NCBI RefSeq assembly: GCF_030646165.1
Contig: NZ_JAUTDO010000005.1
Location: forward strand, 434,001-498,000
Source of the DNA: Conexibacter sp. CPCC 206217
GTDB lineage: Bacteria; Actinomycetota; Thermoleophilia; Solirubrobacterales; Solirubrobacteraceae
Length of the DNA: 64,000 bases
Direction of reading: 5' to 3'
Part shown: positions 9,027 to 17,876 of the stretch, in pieces
How positions within the stretch are numbered: position 1 is the first letter of the stretch
Layout of the letters: the number at the start of each line of letters is the position of its first letter
The notes under the pieces: generated by a model
The model's input: the letters and a program-made list of their open reading frames with translations, nothing else
Database searches by the model: none
What the model was told of the DNA's origin: nothing
Made by a program: the position numbers and the translations under genes

Positions 9027-10496
9027 ATGGGTGTGAGCGAAGACCGGGCGCCGCGTCTGCACGCGACGCAGTCAGCACGAGGTGAGGAGTTCGACGCCGT
9101 CATCGTCGGCGCCAGCCTCGCAGGTTGCACGGCGGCACTGAAGCTCGGCCGTGCCGGCGCGCGCGTCGCGCTGGTCGAGCAGCGGCCGGACCCGCACGCC
9201 TTCAAGCAGGTCTGCTCCCACTTCGTGCAGGCCTCCGCGGTCCCGACGCTCGAACGGCTCGGCCTGCTCGACGCCGTGACGGCGGCCGGCGCGGTCCGCT
9301 CCAGCTTCCGCATCTGGACCCGCTGGGGCTGGATCGTCGCGCCGCCCGAGTCGGCGCAGTACGGCCTCAACCTGCGCCGCGAGCTGCTCGACCCGCTGTT
9401 GCGCGCGGCCGCGCTGGGGACGCCGGGTGTCGAGTCGTTCCTCGGATACGGGGCTGTGGGGTTGGTGCGGGACGGGCACGGGAGCGCCGCCGCCGGCGCG
9501 GCTCGGGGTGACGGGCCTGGCGCGGCCGCCGACGGCGCGGCGCGCGGCGCAGCCGCTGGGCGCGTGCGCGGCGTCGTCGTGCGCGATCGCGCGGGCGAGG
9601 AGCGGCAGCTGCGGGCGCGGCTGGTCGTCGGTGCGGACGGGCGCGGGTCGCGGATCGCGAGACTGTCCGGCGTCGCGACGAAGACGACGCCGCATGGGCG
9701 CTTCGCCTACGGCGCCTACTTCGAGGGCCCGCAGCCGGCGCACGCGCCCGACGCGTCGCTGTGGATGCTCGATCCGCAGTGGGCCGCCGCGTTCCCGACC
9801 GACGCCGGCCTGACGTTCTACGCCGCGATGCCGACGAAGGACCGCCTGCCCGAGTTCCGCGGCGACCCCGCGAAGGCGCTCGTCGCGATGCTCGCCGACC
9901 TGCCCGAGCCGCCGCCGATCCGCCAGGCGAAGATGGTCGGCACGATCACCGGCAAGCTCGACATGCCCAACGTCGAGCACGAGCCGACCGCGCCCGGGCT
10001 CGCGCTGATCGGCGACGCCGCGCTCGCAACCGACCCGCTGTGGGGAATCGGCTGCGGCTGGGCGCTTCAGACCGCGGAGTGGCTCGGGGATGCGGTTGCG
10101 GGATCGCTTGCGGCCGACGGCGCCGCCCTCGACACCGCGCTCGCGAGCTACCGCCGCCGCTGGCGCCGCGGCCTGCGCCCCCACGCGAGAGTGATCGACG
10201 ACTTCGCCGGCGGGCGCCGGCTGAACGCCGGCGAGCGGCTCGTGTTCGCCGCGGCGGCACGCGACGGCCGTGTCGCGGCGGTCACCGACGCCTTCGGCGC
10301 GCGCGTGATCGACCCCAACGCATTCCTCGTGCGCGCCGTTCCGCGAGCCGTCGCGGTCAACGTCCGGCACGCGCTCGAGCGGCGGCCGCGGTACGCGCCG
10401 CTCGCGCCCGCTGGCGTCGCTCGCCTCAGATCCGAGGGCGACATCGGCGCGCGTGACGATGCGGCGGCTTCCGCGACGACCGCCGCCGTCGCATGA
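9027..10496 (+). CDS. FAD-dependent monooxygenase/reductase
   Basis: A 489-residue flavoprotein of the p-hydroxybenzoate hydroxylase / geranylgeranyl-reductase / halogenase superfamily. FAD motifs are: an N-terminal VIVGASLAGCTAALKLGRAG (GxGxxG-like, residues ~20-40), VVGADGRGSRIARLSG (DG motif) and ALIGDAALATDPLWGIGCG (GD motif). An Ala/Gly-rich stretch encoded near 9480-9560 looks like a low-complexity loop. The ATG at 9027 follows GGGAG at modest spacing. It overlaps the downstream hydrolase by ATGA. The divergent PadR gene suggests inducible detoxification or secondary metabolism. Confidence 0.85.
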   Translation: MGVSEDRAPRLHATQSARGEEFDAVIVGASLAGCTAALKLGRAGARVALVEQRPDPHAFKQVCSHFVQASAVPTLERLGLLDAVTAAGAVRSSFRIWTRWGWIVAPPESAQYGLNLRRELLDPLLRAAALGTPGVESFLGYGAVGLVRDGHGSAAAGAARGDGPGAAADGAARGAAAGRVRGVVVRDRAGEERQLRARLVVGADGRGSRIARLSGVATKTTPHGRFAYGAYFEGPQPAHAPDASLWMLDPQWAAAFPTDAGLTFYAAMPTKDRLPEFRGDPAKALVAMLADLPEPPPIRQAKMVGTITGKLDMPNVEHEPTAPGLALIGDAALATDPLWGIGCGWALQTAEWLGDAVAGSLAADGAALDTALASYRRRWRRGLRPHARVIDDFAGGRRLNAGERLVFAAAARDGRVAAVTDAFGARVIDPNAFLVRAVPRAVAVNVRHALERRPRYAPLAPAGVARLRSEGDIGARDDAAASATTAAVA

Positions 10497-11344
10497 GCAC
10501 GCTCGTGCGCGGCGTCGAGGCCGGCGGGACGCGGACGCGGCTGCGGACGGCCGGGCCGCAGGACGCGCGCGACGCGGTCGTGTTCGTGCACGGCAATCCC
10601 GGCTCGGCCGACGACTGGGACGCGCTCGTCGACGCGGCCGGGGCGGTCGGGATGCGGGCGGTCGCGTTCGACCTGCCCGACTTCGGCACGACGGTCGCGC
10701 CGTCCGGCTTCGTCCATGACGTCGCCGGCTACGCGGCCTTCGTCGAGGCGCTGCTCGCCGCGCTCGGGATCGAGCGAGTCCATCTCGTCGCGCACGACTT
10801 CGGCGGTCCGATTGCGATCGCGTGGGCGGCCGGTCGCCCGGACCGCCTGCTGAGCGTGACGCTGCTCGACACCGGCGTGCTGCCCGGCTACCGCTGGCAC
10901 CGGCTGGCGCGCGTGTGGCGAACGCCGGTGCTCGGCGAGCTGTTCCAGGCGACCGCGACGCGCCCGGCGTTCCGCTGGCTCGTCGGCAGCAGGGAGCCGC
11001 GCGGGCTTCCGCGCGCGTTCCTCGACGGGATGTACGACCACTACGATCGCCGCACGCGTCGCGCGGTGCTGAAGCTCTACCGCGCGACGAGCGACCCGGG
11101 CGCCGGCGCGCGCGAGCTGGCCGCGCTGCTGGCCCCGCGCGACATTCCCGCGCTCGTGATCTGGGGCGAGCACGACGCGTACCTGCCGTCGTCCTACGCC
11201 GCCCGCCAGCGCGACGTCTTCCCGAGCGCCGACGTCCACGTGCTCCCCGCAAGCGGCCACTGGCCCTTCGCCGACGCGCCGGAGACGGTGCGGCGGCTGC
11301 TCGTGGAGCACCTGGAGCGGGTCGCGGTGGGCGCGGCGGCGTGA
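10493..11344 (+). CDS. Alpha/beta hydrolase with Asp nucleophile
   Basis: A 283-residue alpha/beta hydrolase. The oxyanion region is FVHGNPGSADDWD. The nucleophile elbow is VAHDFGG, so the nucleophile is Asp rather than Ser, as in epoxide hydrolases and haloalkane dehalogenases. The acid is in VIWGEHDAYLP and the His in SGHWPFADAP. The ATG overlaps the flavoprotein stop, so the two work as a pair; monooxygenase followed by epoxide hydrolase would be a sensible sequence, but that is inference. It abuts the convergent exonuclease gene. Confidence 0.87.
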   Translation: MSTLVRGVEAGGTRTRLRTAGPQDARDAVVFVHGNPGSADDWDALVDAAGAVGMRAVAFDLPDFGTTVAPSGFVHDVAGYAAFVEALLAALGIERVHLVAHDFGGPIAIAWAAGRPDRLLSVTLLDTGVLPGYRWHRLARVWRTPVLGELFQATATRPAFRWLVGSREPRGLPRAFLDGMYDHYDRRTRRAVLKLYRATSDPGAGARELAALLAPRDIPALVIWGEHDAYLPSSYAARQRDVFPSADVHVLPASGHWPFADAPETVRRLLVEHLERVAVGAAA

Positions 11345-11348
11345 CCGT

Positions 11349-12101
11349 TCAGGCCGCGAGCGGCTGCTGCTCGGCAGCCGCGGCGGCCGCGACCTCCGAC
11401 AGCAGCGGCACGACCGGCCAGTCGCGCTCGATCTGCTCGAAGCGCCCCTGCTCGCGGAAGTACGCCTCCAGCGACGCGGCCTGCTCCGCCGCCCAGCCGA
11501 TCTGCTGGGCGTGCAGCAACGTCAGCTCGGTCTCGCGCAGCTCCGCGATCGACTGCGCGAGGCGCCAGGCGACGCGCGCGGCGGCGAGCGCGTCGGCGTT
11601 CGCGTTGTGCGCGTCGTCGAGTCGCACGCGGTAGTGCTCGCAGACGGCGCCGAGCGTGCGCTTGCCGCGGCGGAAGCGGTCGTACTGCTTGTCGATCACG
11701 AACGGGTCGATCACGAGCATGCGGTCGGCGCCGACGCGGTCGATCAGCGGCACGATCCCGTGACGGCGGGCCTCGCGATCGAGGCAGGTGAGGTCGAAGC
11801 GCGCGTTGAACGCGATCACGGGCACGCCGTGCAGCAGCTGGTCGGCCAGCAGCGCCGTGATCTCGTGGACGGCCTCGGCCGTCTCGACGCCCTCGGCGCG
11901 CGCCTGCTCGGTCGTGATCCCGTGCACCGCGGTGGCGCCCGCGGGGATCTCGACGCCCGGGTCGACGATCCATGAGTAGCTCTCCGACCGCCTGCCGCCG
12001 CCGACGAGGCTGACCGCGGCCGTCACGATCCGATCGCTCGTCGGATCGACGCCGGTCGTCTCCACGTCGAATGCGGCGAGGCGTCGCATGTGCCAACTCA
12101 T
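11349..12101 (-). CDS. DnaQ-like 3'-5' exonuclease
   Basis: A 250-residue DEDDh exonuclease. Exo I is FDVETTG near residue 11, Exo II is FNARFDLTCLD, and the C-terminal Exo III region has DAHNANADALAAA with the His and Asp. It would remove 3' nucleotides from DNA or RNA in repair or turnover. The ~50-residue helical tail is Ala/Gln-rich. An in-frame ATG at 12089 (MRRLAAF) is an equally good start and fits the family better at the N-terminus. Confidence 0.87.
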   Translation of the reverse strand: MSWHMRRLAAFDVETTGVDPTSDRIVTAAVSLVGGGRRSESYSWIVDPGVEIPAGATAVHGITTEQARAEGVETAEAVHEITALLADQLLHGVPVIAFNARFDLTCLDREARRHGIVPLIDRVGADRMLVIDPFVIDKQYDRFRRGKRTLGAVCEHYRVRLDDAHNANADALAAARVAWRLAQSIAELRETELTLLHAQQIGWAAEQAASLEAYFREQGRFEQIERDWPVVPLLSEVAAAAAAEQQPLAA

Positions 12102-12215
12102 GCGACGGATGGTGACTGCCGGTCCGGACAGCTCCCCGCCGAGGCTGTTCAGAAAAAGCGGCGGATTGCAGCGGGAACGCGTTCAGTGCTCGACGGAGAG
12201 CCGCGAACGACGCAA

Positions 12216-12302
12216 CGGAGGGGGAGGGATTCGAACCCTCGAAGGGCTTGCACCCTCGCTGGTTTTCAAGACCAGTGCATTCAACCGCTCTGCCACCCCT
12301 CC
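12216..12302 (-). tRNA. tRNA-Ser(TGA)
   Basis: Read on the minus strand, the 7-bp acceptor stem GGAGGGG pairs with CCCCTCC, the anticodon loop is CTTGAAA (anticodon TGA), a class II variable arm is present, and the T-arm is GAGGGTTCGAATCCCTC. The discriminator is G and CCA is not encoded. It decodes UCA/UCG-family serine codons. Confidence 0.95.
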
Positions 12303-12412
12303 GGGGTGTGCTGGGACGATGCTAATGGACCAGGGCGCGGGGGTCGTCGCCAGGGTCGTGGGGGACAGATGCACCTTGGCGCCCGAGCCTCTACACTGCC
12401 CATTCCTGCCCG

Positions 12413-12502
12413 GGACAGGTGGCCGAGTGGCTGAAGGCGCTCCCCTGCTAAGGGAGTATGGGGTTTAGAGCTCCATCGAGGGTTCGAATCCCTCCCTGTC
12501 CG
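12413..12502 (+). tRNA. tRNA-Ser(GCT)
   Basis: The acceptor GGACAGG pairs with CCTGTCC, the anticodon loop is CTGCTAA (anticodon GCT), with a long class II variable arm and T-arm GAGGGTTCGAATCCCTC. The discriminator is G and no CCA is encoded. It is divergent from tRNA-Ser(TGA), 110 bp away, giving a two-serine-tRNA locus. Confidence 0.95.
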
Positions 12503-12809
12503 TCGAAGTGCAGCCCCGTCACCACTGGTGATCGGGGCCTCGCAGGTGGCAACGGCGCCGAACGGCCGTTGCAAGCAGCTGTCAGGCACCCGGCGACGCG
12601 ATGACCGTGACGCTTGCCGCCGCCTTCGTCGCGTCCTCCCTCCCAGCCGCCGGCGGTCGTCTCAGGAGGGCCGATGACCACCGGGCTTGAGTTCGCGCGC
12701 GTTCGCTCCGATACCGGAGAGATCGACGGATCGTGCGCCGTCTGCGCGCCGATACGACGTGCCGACCGCGACTCGACCGCAGCATCACGCACCGCACAAC
12801 GGAGGAACG
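12503..12809. other. Intergenic stretch with one hairpin
   Basis: No convincing gene is present. Bases 12549-12556 (GCAACGGC) pair perfectly with 12565-12572 across an 8-base loop, 47 bp after tRNA-Ser(GCT); this is a possible terminator without a U-tract. The remainder leads to the RBS GGAGGA before the ATG at 12810. No clear promoter was recognised. Confidence 0.45.
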
Positions 12810-14840
12810 ATGGACACCGATCAGATGCCGGGCCGCGCCCGCACGCGCCGCCGGGCGGCAGCGATCGCGGCGACCGCGGCCGCCTCGCTGGCGCTCGCGA
12901 CCGCGCCCGCCTGGGCCGGCCCGAGCGCCGTGTCCTACCGGGCCCTCTCGCCCGCGATCGGCAACGGGGTCGGCACACCGGTTGCGGTCACCACCGGCAA
13001 GCTCGACGCGACGAGCGGCCGCGACGACGCCGTCGCCCTCACCAGATCTGGCGGCAACACGACGCGCCTGCTCGCCTACGCCAGCACCGTCTCCGGCGCG
13101 CTCTCGCTCGCCGGCACCTCGGTGTCGGTCGGCACGGACCCGACCTCGCTGGCGGTGGCGGACTTCGACGGCGACGGCGACCTCGACGCAGCCGTGGGGA
13201 CCTCCGACGGCCACGTGATCCGCTGGACCGGAAGCGGCAGCGGGGCGTTCACGATCGCTGCGTCCACCCCCATCCCCCCGGCTGTCGGCGGCTCCGCCAA
13301 CAGCAGCGTCACCGACCTGGCGGTCGCGAACCTCAACGGCGACGGCATCCCCGACCTGGTCGCCACCTACTCCCGCAACGTCGCGCTCGGCAGCGACGGC
13401 TACGCCGCGCTCGTGACCGGCAGCGGCAGCACCTGGACGGTCGGGACGCGCAACGCGTTCCTCAGCAATCCCGTCGCAGTCGCGGCGGGCGACATGGACG
13501 GCGACGGCATCGACGACCTGGTCGCCGCCGACGACGGGCTCGTCACCGACGGCGTCACCGTCGTGCTCGGCGACGGCAGCGGCGGTCTGGCGCCGCCGAC
13601 CGACTACGACGTGTCGCCGCTGCAGGGGCCGACCGACGTGTCCGTCGGCGACCTGGACGCCGACGGCGCGCTCGACGTGGCCGTCACCACGACCGGCCTG
13701 GCCGGCTTGGTCGACACGGTCACCTCGCGGCTCGGCCGCGGGGACGGCACGCTCCTGGGCCGCGAGGTCCAGTACCAGGTCGGTCAGGACCCGCAGTGGG
13801 TCAGCGCGACATCCGACCTGACCGGCGACGGCTTCGCCGACGTGCTGGTGCTCGACCAGTCGACGGTCGAGTTGAGCGCGGCGTTGAGCGACGGCTTCGG
13901 CGGTTTCCGGACGCCGGCCGATTTCGACGTGGCAGGCGTCGTCCCGCTCACCGGCGCCGCCGGCGACTTCGACGGCGACGGCTGGACCGACGCCGTCGCG
14001 CTGATGACCAACGGCGACCTGTCCGTGCTGCTGCACCGCACACCCGGGATCGCGACGACGAGCGCTGTCACCTTCGCCGACCAGCCCGCGACGACGAGCA
14101 GCGCTCCCTCCGCGGTCACCGTGACCAACGCCGGAACCGACGCGGACGCGCCCCTGCTGCGCGTCTCGGGCACCGCGCTCAGCGGAGCCGGCGCGGGTGA
14201 CTTCAGCACCGAGAAGGGCACGTGCGCGGGTGCGGCGCTGGCGATCGGGCAGTCCTGCGCGCTGCAGGTGCGCTTCGTCCCGAGCGTCGCGGGCGCGCGC
14301 TCCGCCACGCTGAGCGTGACGAGCAACGGGCCGAGGGCGACCACGACCGTCGCGCTGAGCGGGCTCGGGACTGCGATCCCGAGCGGGCCGCAGGGGCCGC
14401 AGGGGCCGCAGGGGGCGCCGGGCGGGATCGGTCCGCAGGGCAGTCCCGGGACGACCGGCGCCGACGGCGCGCGGGGTCCGCAGGGCCAGCCCGGCGCCGG
14501 AGGGGCGACCGGTCCCGTCGGCCCCCGGGGCGCCGACGGCGCAGACGGTGTCACGACCAGCACGCCCTGCCCGCAGGTGCGGATCAGAGGGATCTACCAC
14601 CTGCGCTGCCAGATCCGGTTCGCCGCGCCCAAGGGCGCTCCGCGCTGGGTGCGCGTACGGATCTTCCAGGGCAATGCGCAGGTCGGCCAGCGGCTGGCGA
14701 AGATGACCTCCGGACGATCGATCGCCGTCCCTGTGGGCAAGCGCAAGCTCAAGCGCGGCAAACACAAGATCTATGTGGTCGTGCGCAACCCGGCAACCAA
14801 TCTCGCGGTGACCTACGTCAACTTCGTCACGGTGCGCTGA
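12810..14840 (+). CDS. Secreted FG-GAP propeller / ASH-like / collagen-repeat protein
   Basis: A 676-residue exported protein. A signal peptide covers ~1-35 (Arg-rich start, Ala-rich core, AWA-G). FG-GAP/VCBS repeats follow, with six calcium-loop motifs such as DFDGDGDLDAAV, NLNGDGIPDLVA, DMDGDGIDDLVA and DFDGDGWTDAVA, forming a beta-propeller to ~residue 415. An immunoglobulin-like choice-of-anchor-D/ASH domain spans ~420-515. About 15 Gly-x-y triplets (GPQGPQGPQGAPG onward) span ~527-587, and a ~90-residue C-terminal beta domain has two cysteines (CPQVRI, LRCQI). No sorting signal is seen. It is probably a surface or matrix adhesin. The start is set by GGAGGA upstream of ATG. Confidence 0.85.
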   Translation: MDTDQMPGRARTRRRAAAIAATAAASLALATAPAWAGPSAVSYRALSPAIGNGVGTPVAVTTGKLDATSGRDDAVALTRSGGNTTRLLAYASTVSGALSLAGTSVSVGTDPTSLAVADFDGDGDLDAAVGTSDGHVIRWTGSGSGAFTIAASTPIPPAVGGSANSSVTDLAVANLNGDGIPDLVATYSRNVALGSDGYAALVTGSGSTWTVGTRNAFLSNPVAVAAGDMDGDGIDDLVAADDGLVTDGVTVVLGDGSGGLAPPTDYDVSPLQGPTDVSVGDLDADGALDVAVTTTGLAGLVDTVTSRLGRGDGTLLGREVQYQVGQDPQWVSATSDLTGDGFADVLVLDQSTVELSAALSDGFGGFRTPADFDVAGVVPLTGAAGDFDGDGWTDAVALMTNGDLSVLLHRTPGIATTSAVTFADQPATTSSAPSAVTVTNAGTDADAPLLRVSGTALSGAGAGDFSTEKGTCAGAALAIGQSCALQVRFVPSVAGARSATLSVTSNGPRATTTVALSGLGTAIPSGPQGPQGPQGAPGGIGPQGSPGTTGADGARGPQGQPGAGGATGPVGPRGADGADGVTTSTPCPQVRIRGIYHLRCQIRFAAPKGAPRWVRVRIFQGNAQVGQRLAKMTSGRSIAVPVGKRKLKRGKHKIYVVVRNPATNLAVTYVNFVTVR

Positions 14841-15167
14841 GCGGCTCTGCTCTCTCGTCGGCTGACCAAACGAACTGACCGAGTTCCTCACGCGACGGCT
14901 CCACCACATCCAGCAGGTGCTTCAGGGCGCGCCGGGTCGTGCCTGCGGCGGGCGGCTCCGGATGACCGGGGCCACGCCTCGATAAACATCCCTGTAACCG
15001 GTGCGAAGGATCGAGGGGGTCGCGCAGCCGCTGGGCGAGGAGTCGGAGCAACGCACCGCCGTCAGGGCCGCGGGCCATACCCGACCCGCCTGGCACCGCG
15101 CCGCTCACGCCGCCTGGGGGCCGGCCGTCATCCTCGTGGCGGGACGGCTATCATTCCCGCTCCGCTT
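14841..15167. other. Intergenic stretch, nothing recognised
   Basis: A 327-bp region between the secreted protein and tRNA-Arg. A minus-strand open frame covers much of it, but it has no recognisable domain or convincing RBS, and its codons are dominated by the local GC pattern, so it is not called. Confidence 0.4.
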
Positions 15168-15241
<74 letters not shown>

Positions 15242-15254
15242 CTTGCGAATGAGG

Positions 15255-15280
15255 CCCCTGCGAAAGCGGGGGTTTCGTCG
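15255..15280 (+). terminator. Intrinsic terminator of tRNA-Arg
   Basis: CCCCTGC (15255-15261) pairs with GCGGGGG (15266-15272) across a GAAA tetraloop, followed by the T-rich run TTTCGTCGTTT. It starts 14 bases after the tRNA. Confidence 0.75.
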
Positions 15281-15309
15281 TTTCTGAGAGCGGGCGCAGA
15301 CTCGGTTTC

Positions 15310-15516
15310 ATGGGCGCGCAGCGGATCACCGACGATGTCGTGCGCGAGGTCGCGCGAGATCTGCGCGAGCGGTACGCCTTCGACGACGAGGACGTGCGGT
15401 TTCTGGGGGCCAAGCTGGCCGACGATCCGCGGGTTGCGCGACGTGCGGATGACCGTGCCTTTGCCGAGCGTTTCATCGGCGAGCACCGCGAGACGTTCGA
15501 CCGCCTCGCCGAGTAG
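15310..15516 (+). CDS. Small hypothetical protein, 68 aa
   Basis: A short, strongly charged protein (MGAQRITDDVVREVARDL at the N-terminus), predicted helical, without cysteines, signal peptide or membrane segment. It is not recognised. It lies between tRNA-Arg and the ArdC-like remnant, and in such places small accessory genes of integrated elements are common. It carries many acidic and arginine residues but no DNA-binding motif that can be named. No strong RBS precedes the ATG. Confidence 0.4.
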   Translation: MGAQRITDDVVREVARDLRERYAFDDEDVRFLGAKLADDPRVARRADDRAFAERFIGEHRETFDRLAE

Positions 15517-15528
15517 CTGCGCTCGTCG

Positions 15529-16247
15529 ATGGCTGAGCGCTGGACTCCGACGCTCGACGACTTCGCGCGTTGGACTCAGCGGATCGCGACGCGGGTCGCG
15601 CGGGCGAGCGCGAGCTGACGGCGCGCTCGATGCAGGCGCTGCAGAGCGACTGCTGGCAGCGGTGACTGCGTGTGCGCGGGCACTTCCACAGCTACAGCGT
15701 CGCGAACCAGTTCCTGATCGCTTTGCCGTGCCCCGACGCCACACGTGGCGGGTTCAAGGCGTGGCTGAAGCTCGGCTATTGCGTCCGAAGAGGAGAGACC
15801 GGGATCCGCATCTGGGCGCCGGTGCCGCCGTCGAAGTCGCGGCTGCAAGCGTGGCGCGAGGCCGGCGCCGACCCCAGAGAGCGGCCGCGGACGTTCTTCC
15901 GCCTGGCGGCCGTCTTCGACCGCGCGCAGGTCGACCCGCTGCCCGACTTCCCCGGCGAGCCCGCCGTGCTCGACCCGCCGATCGTGCCCGTCGACGGCGA
16001 CGACCTCGCCCACCTCTTCGATCCGCTGCGCGAGCTGGCCGCCGACATCGACCGCGTGCCGCGGCACATCGAGCACGCCGTCGTCCGAGCGCTGCGCAGT
16101 CTGCCCCGCGCACGGCTGTCTGCGCGCCGCGACGACACCGCGACGCACCTGATCTTCCCCAGACGGCTTGTCGCCGGTCCGGCTGCTCGCCGGTCCGGCT
16201 GCTCGCCGCCTCCCGATCGAGGAACGTCGCGGTTAGCCCGTCGGTAG
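15529..16247 (+). pseudogene. Decayed ArdC-like (antirestriction, ssDNA-binding) gene
   Basis: The segment from 15666 reads LRVRGHFHSYSVANQFLIAL, PDATRGGFKAWLKLGYCVRRGE and GIRIWAPVPP. This matches the conserved core of the ArdC N-terminal ssDNA-binding domain carried by plasmids and integrative elements. The frame is broken upstream. An ATG at 15529 opens a frame that stops at 15616-15618, and homologous text continues in another frame (ELTARSMQALQSDCWQR) up to an in-frame TGA at 15663-15665, where a tryptophan (TGG) would fit. The 3' part loses similarity after LFDPLRELAADI, and the zincin-like domain usual in this family is missing. It is therefore a remnant with a frameshift, a nonsense codon and a truncation. 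Confidence 0.7.
16172..16207. repeat. Tandem 16-bp direct repeat
   Basis: CGCCGGTCCGGCTGCT occurs at 16172-16187 and again at 16188-16203, with a four-base third start. It lies in the decayed 3' end of the ArdC-like gene and probably arose by slippage. Confidence 0.8.
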
Positions 16248-16314
16248 AAGGCGTCCTCCGTTGAGCGGCGAGCCTCGATTCGCTTCCTGGGCGGGACCTG
16301 TCGGCGTCGGCCGG

Positions 16315-16986
16315 TCAGTCAAGACCCGTGATGCGGATGCCCGTGTGCGTTCTGTTGCGGATGTTGAGACCGATCAGCAGCGGCGTCAACGACTCTGTGA
16401 TGCGGCTCGTCTCAAGCCTGCCGGCGTCGATCGCGCGCAGGCCCGGCAGGAGCCCCAGGAGTTCCATCACCGTCGCCTTCTCGGCGCGGACGTCGCCGCA
16501 CACGAGGGTGTCCTGGCCGAGGTCGCGGTCGAGCTCCTCGAGGTCCGCGGCGCTGATCGTGTGCAGGGCCGAGACGACCCCGGCGTGGGCGGGGACCAGC
16601 GCGCGGGTCTGCTGCGCGGCGGAGCCGTGCCAGACGCCGAGCAGATGTGTCGGGCGGCCGCCGACCGCCGGGGCCAGTGGGACGGTCGCGTCGAGCACGA
16701 TCTGTCCCTCGCGCAGCGCCGGCGCGATCGCTCTCAGCGTCGCCGCGTGGCTCGCGAACGGGACGGTCAGGACGACGATCGTGCCGGCTCCGGCCGCCGC
16801 GTGCTCGTTGAGGGCGCCGTCGAAGCGGCCGTGCGGGACCGTCGCGGCGGCGCGCTCGGCGGCGGCGCGCGCTCTCCCCTCCTCGCGCGAGCCGATCGTC
16901 ACCTGGACGCCGGCGCCGCCGAGGCGCAGCGCCAGCCCGTAGCCGAGCGCGCCGGTGCCGCCGAGGATCGCCACATGCTCTGCCAT
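16315..16986 (-). CDS. F420-dependent NADP oxidoreductase (Fno/NpdG type)
   Basis: A 223-residue reductase exchanging hydride between F420H2 and NADP+. The N-terminal AILGGTGALGYGLALRLGGAG is the Rossmann loop, with the SREEG motif after strand 2 for NADP phosphate. VVLTVPFASH and VLDATVPLAP and the C-terminal ITESLTPLLIGLNIRNRTHTGIRITG are family landmarks. The ATG at 16986 follows AGGAAG; a longer in-frame leader is rejected. It shares a divergent region holding two palindromic sites with the first bicupin gene. It could supply F420H2 to the luciferase-like oxidoreductase at 25.7 kb. Confidence 0.88.
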   Translation of the reverse strand: MAEHVAILGGTGALGYGLALRLGGAGVQVTIGSREEGRARAAAERAAATVPHGRFDGALNEHAAAGAGTIVVLTVPFASHAATLRAIAPALREGQIVLDATVPLAPAVGGRPTHLLGVWHGSAAQQTRALVPAHAGVVSALHTISAADLEELDRDLGQDTLVCGDVRAEKATVMELLGLLPGLRAIDAGRLETSRITESLTPLLIGLNIRNRTHTGIRITGLD

Positions 16987-17059
16987 TCGCTTCCTTTCGT
17001 TGCGTGGACCGGGCCGGAGCGCGTACGCGACCGGACCGGCCACGGCGTTTGCACGTCGC

Positions 17060-17096
17060 TTCAGTGCTATTGAAGTGCGTGTACAATGCTACTGAT
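17060..17096. promoter_or_regulatory. Two palindromic operator sites, 22 bp apart
   Basis: TTCAGTGCTATTGAA (17060-17074) and TACAATGCTACTGAT (17082-17096) match the same 15-bp palindrome, centre to centre 22 bp (two helical turns). They lie in the divergent region between the F420 reductase and bicupin genes, 45 bp before the latter. TACAAT (17082-17087) is a good -10 candidate inside the second site. They are probably bound by the XRE-cupin regulator. Confidence 0.65.
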
Positions 17097-17140
17097 CTAC
17101 GGCACGGTATGGTCCGTGCCGGCGGTCAAGGAGGAAGGGC

Positions 17141-17812
17141 ATGGCCAAGCCGGTCGTCCGCGCTTATCAGAGAGACATCGACGCGCTCCCGTGGACGCAG
17201 GTCGCCGACGCTTCCGGGGCGCTCGAGCGGGTCATCGCGCACGATGACGAGAGCGGTTCCGCCACCCGGTTCCTGAAGCTCGAGTCCGCCGCGACGCTGC
17301 CGGCGGAGACGCTCGACCGCTGGGAGGAGACCTACGTCCTCGACGGCGTGTTCGAGCGCGACGGCGTCGCGTACCGCGCCGGTTCCTACATCTGCCAGAG
17401 ACCGGGCGACTCGCGCTCCGCCACGGCCTCCGCCGAGGGCGCGCTGCTGTTCCAGCTGCGCGACTTCAACGACGTGCTCGACAAGGAGTCGGTCGCCTGG
17501 ACCGCGGAAGCGCTCGAGGCGCTGCCGTGGGAGCGGATCCCGTACCGCGACGACGACTTCCAGCAGAAGGTGCTCTCCTCGGGCCCCTCCGGTTCGCTGA
17601 CCGCGCTCGGGCGCATCGAGCCCGGCGCTCGGACGACCGAGCCTGACCTGCACGACTTCGACGAAGAGGTCCTGATCTTCGACGGCGCCTGCAGTTCGCA
17701 TCGCGGTACCTACGGGCCCGGCACCTACACGTGCATGCCGGCGGGCGCGGAGGACGGGCCGTTCGTGTTCGACGAGCGGCTGACCTGCCTGGAGATCAAG
17801 AACTACTCCTGA
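17141..17812 (+). CDS. Two-cupin protein A
   Basis: A 223-residue protein of two cupin units (~30-110 and ~135-220), cytosolic. Markers are ETYVLDGVF and AGSYICQRPGD in the first half, and EEVLIFDGAC, GTYTCMPAGAEDGPFVF and CLEIKNYS in the second. It resembles the ChrR/DUF4437-type cupins, but classical HxH metal ligands are sparse, so its chemistry is not assignable. It is paralogous to the proteins at 37.8 and 44.2 kb. GAGGAA lies upstream of the ATG at 17141. Two palindromic operators precede it. The repeated association with catabolic and transport modules suggests a small-molecule enzyme or sensor. Confidence 0.75.
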   Translation: MAKPVVRAYQRDIDALPWTQVADASGALERVIAHDDESGSATRFLKLESAATLPAETLDRWEETYVLDGVFERDGVAYRAGSYICQRPGDSRSATASAEGALLFQLRDFNDVLDKESVAWTAEALEALPWERIPYRDDDFQQKVLSSGPSGSLTALGRIEPGARTTEPDLHDFDEEVLIFDGACSSHRGTYGPGTYTCMPAGAEDGPFVFDERLTCLEIKNYS

Positions 17813-17876
17813 TCTCGGCGATGCTGACGTTCACGCGATACGACGACTGCGGCGAGACGCCGGGAGGCGAGGCGGA

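Noticed and set aside
14385..14560. Short repeated DNA units (GGGCCGCAG-type) that could suggest a repeat array
   Set aside because: They encode in-frame Gly-x-y collagen triplets, with no spacers or palindromic repeats of a CRISPR. No CRISPR array was seen anywhere in the window.
12582..14909. Very long minus-strand open frame (over 700 codons) antisense to the FG-GAP protein
   Set aside because: It mirrors the GC-rich codon pattern of the plus-strand gene, has no recognisable domain and no RBS, and the plus strand carries clear FG-GAP and collagen motifs.
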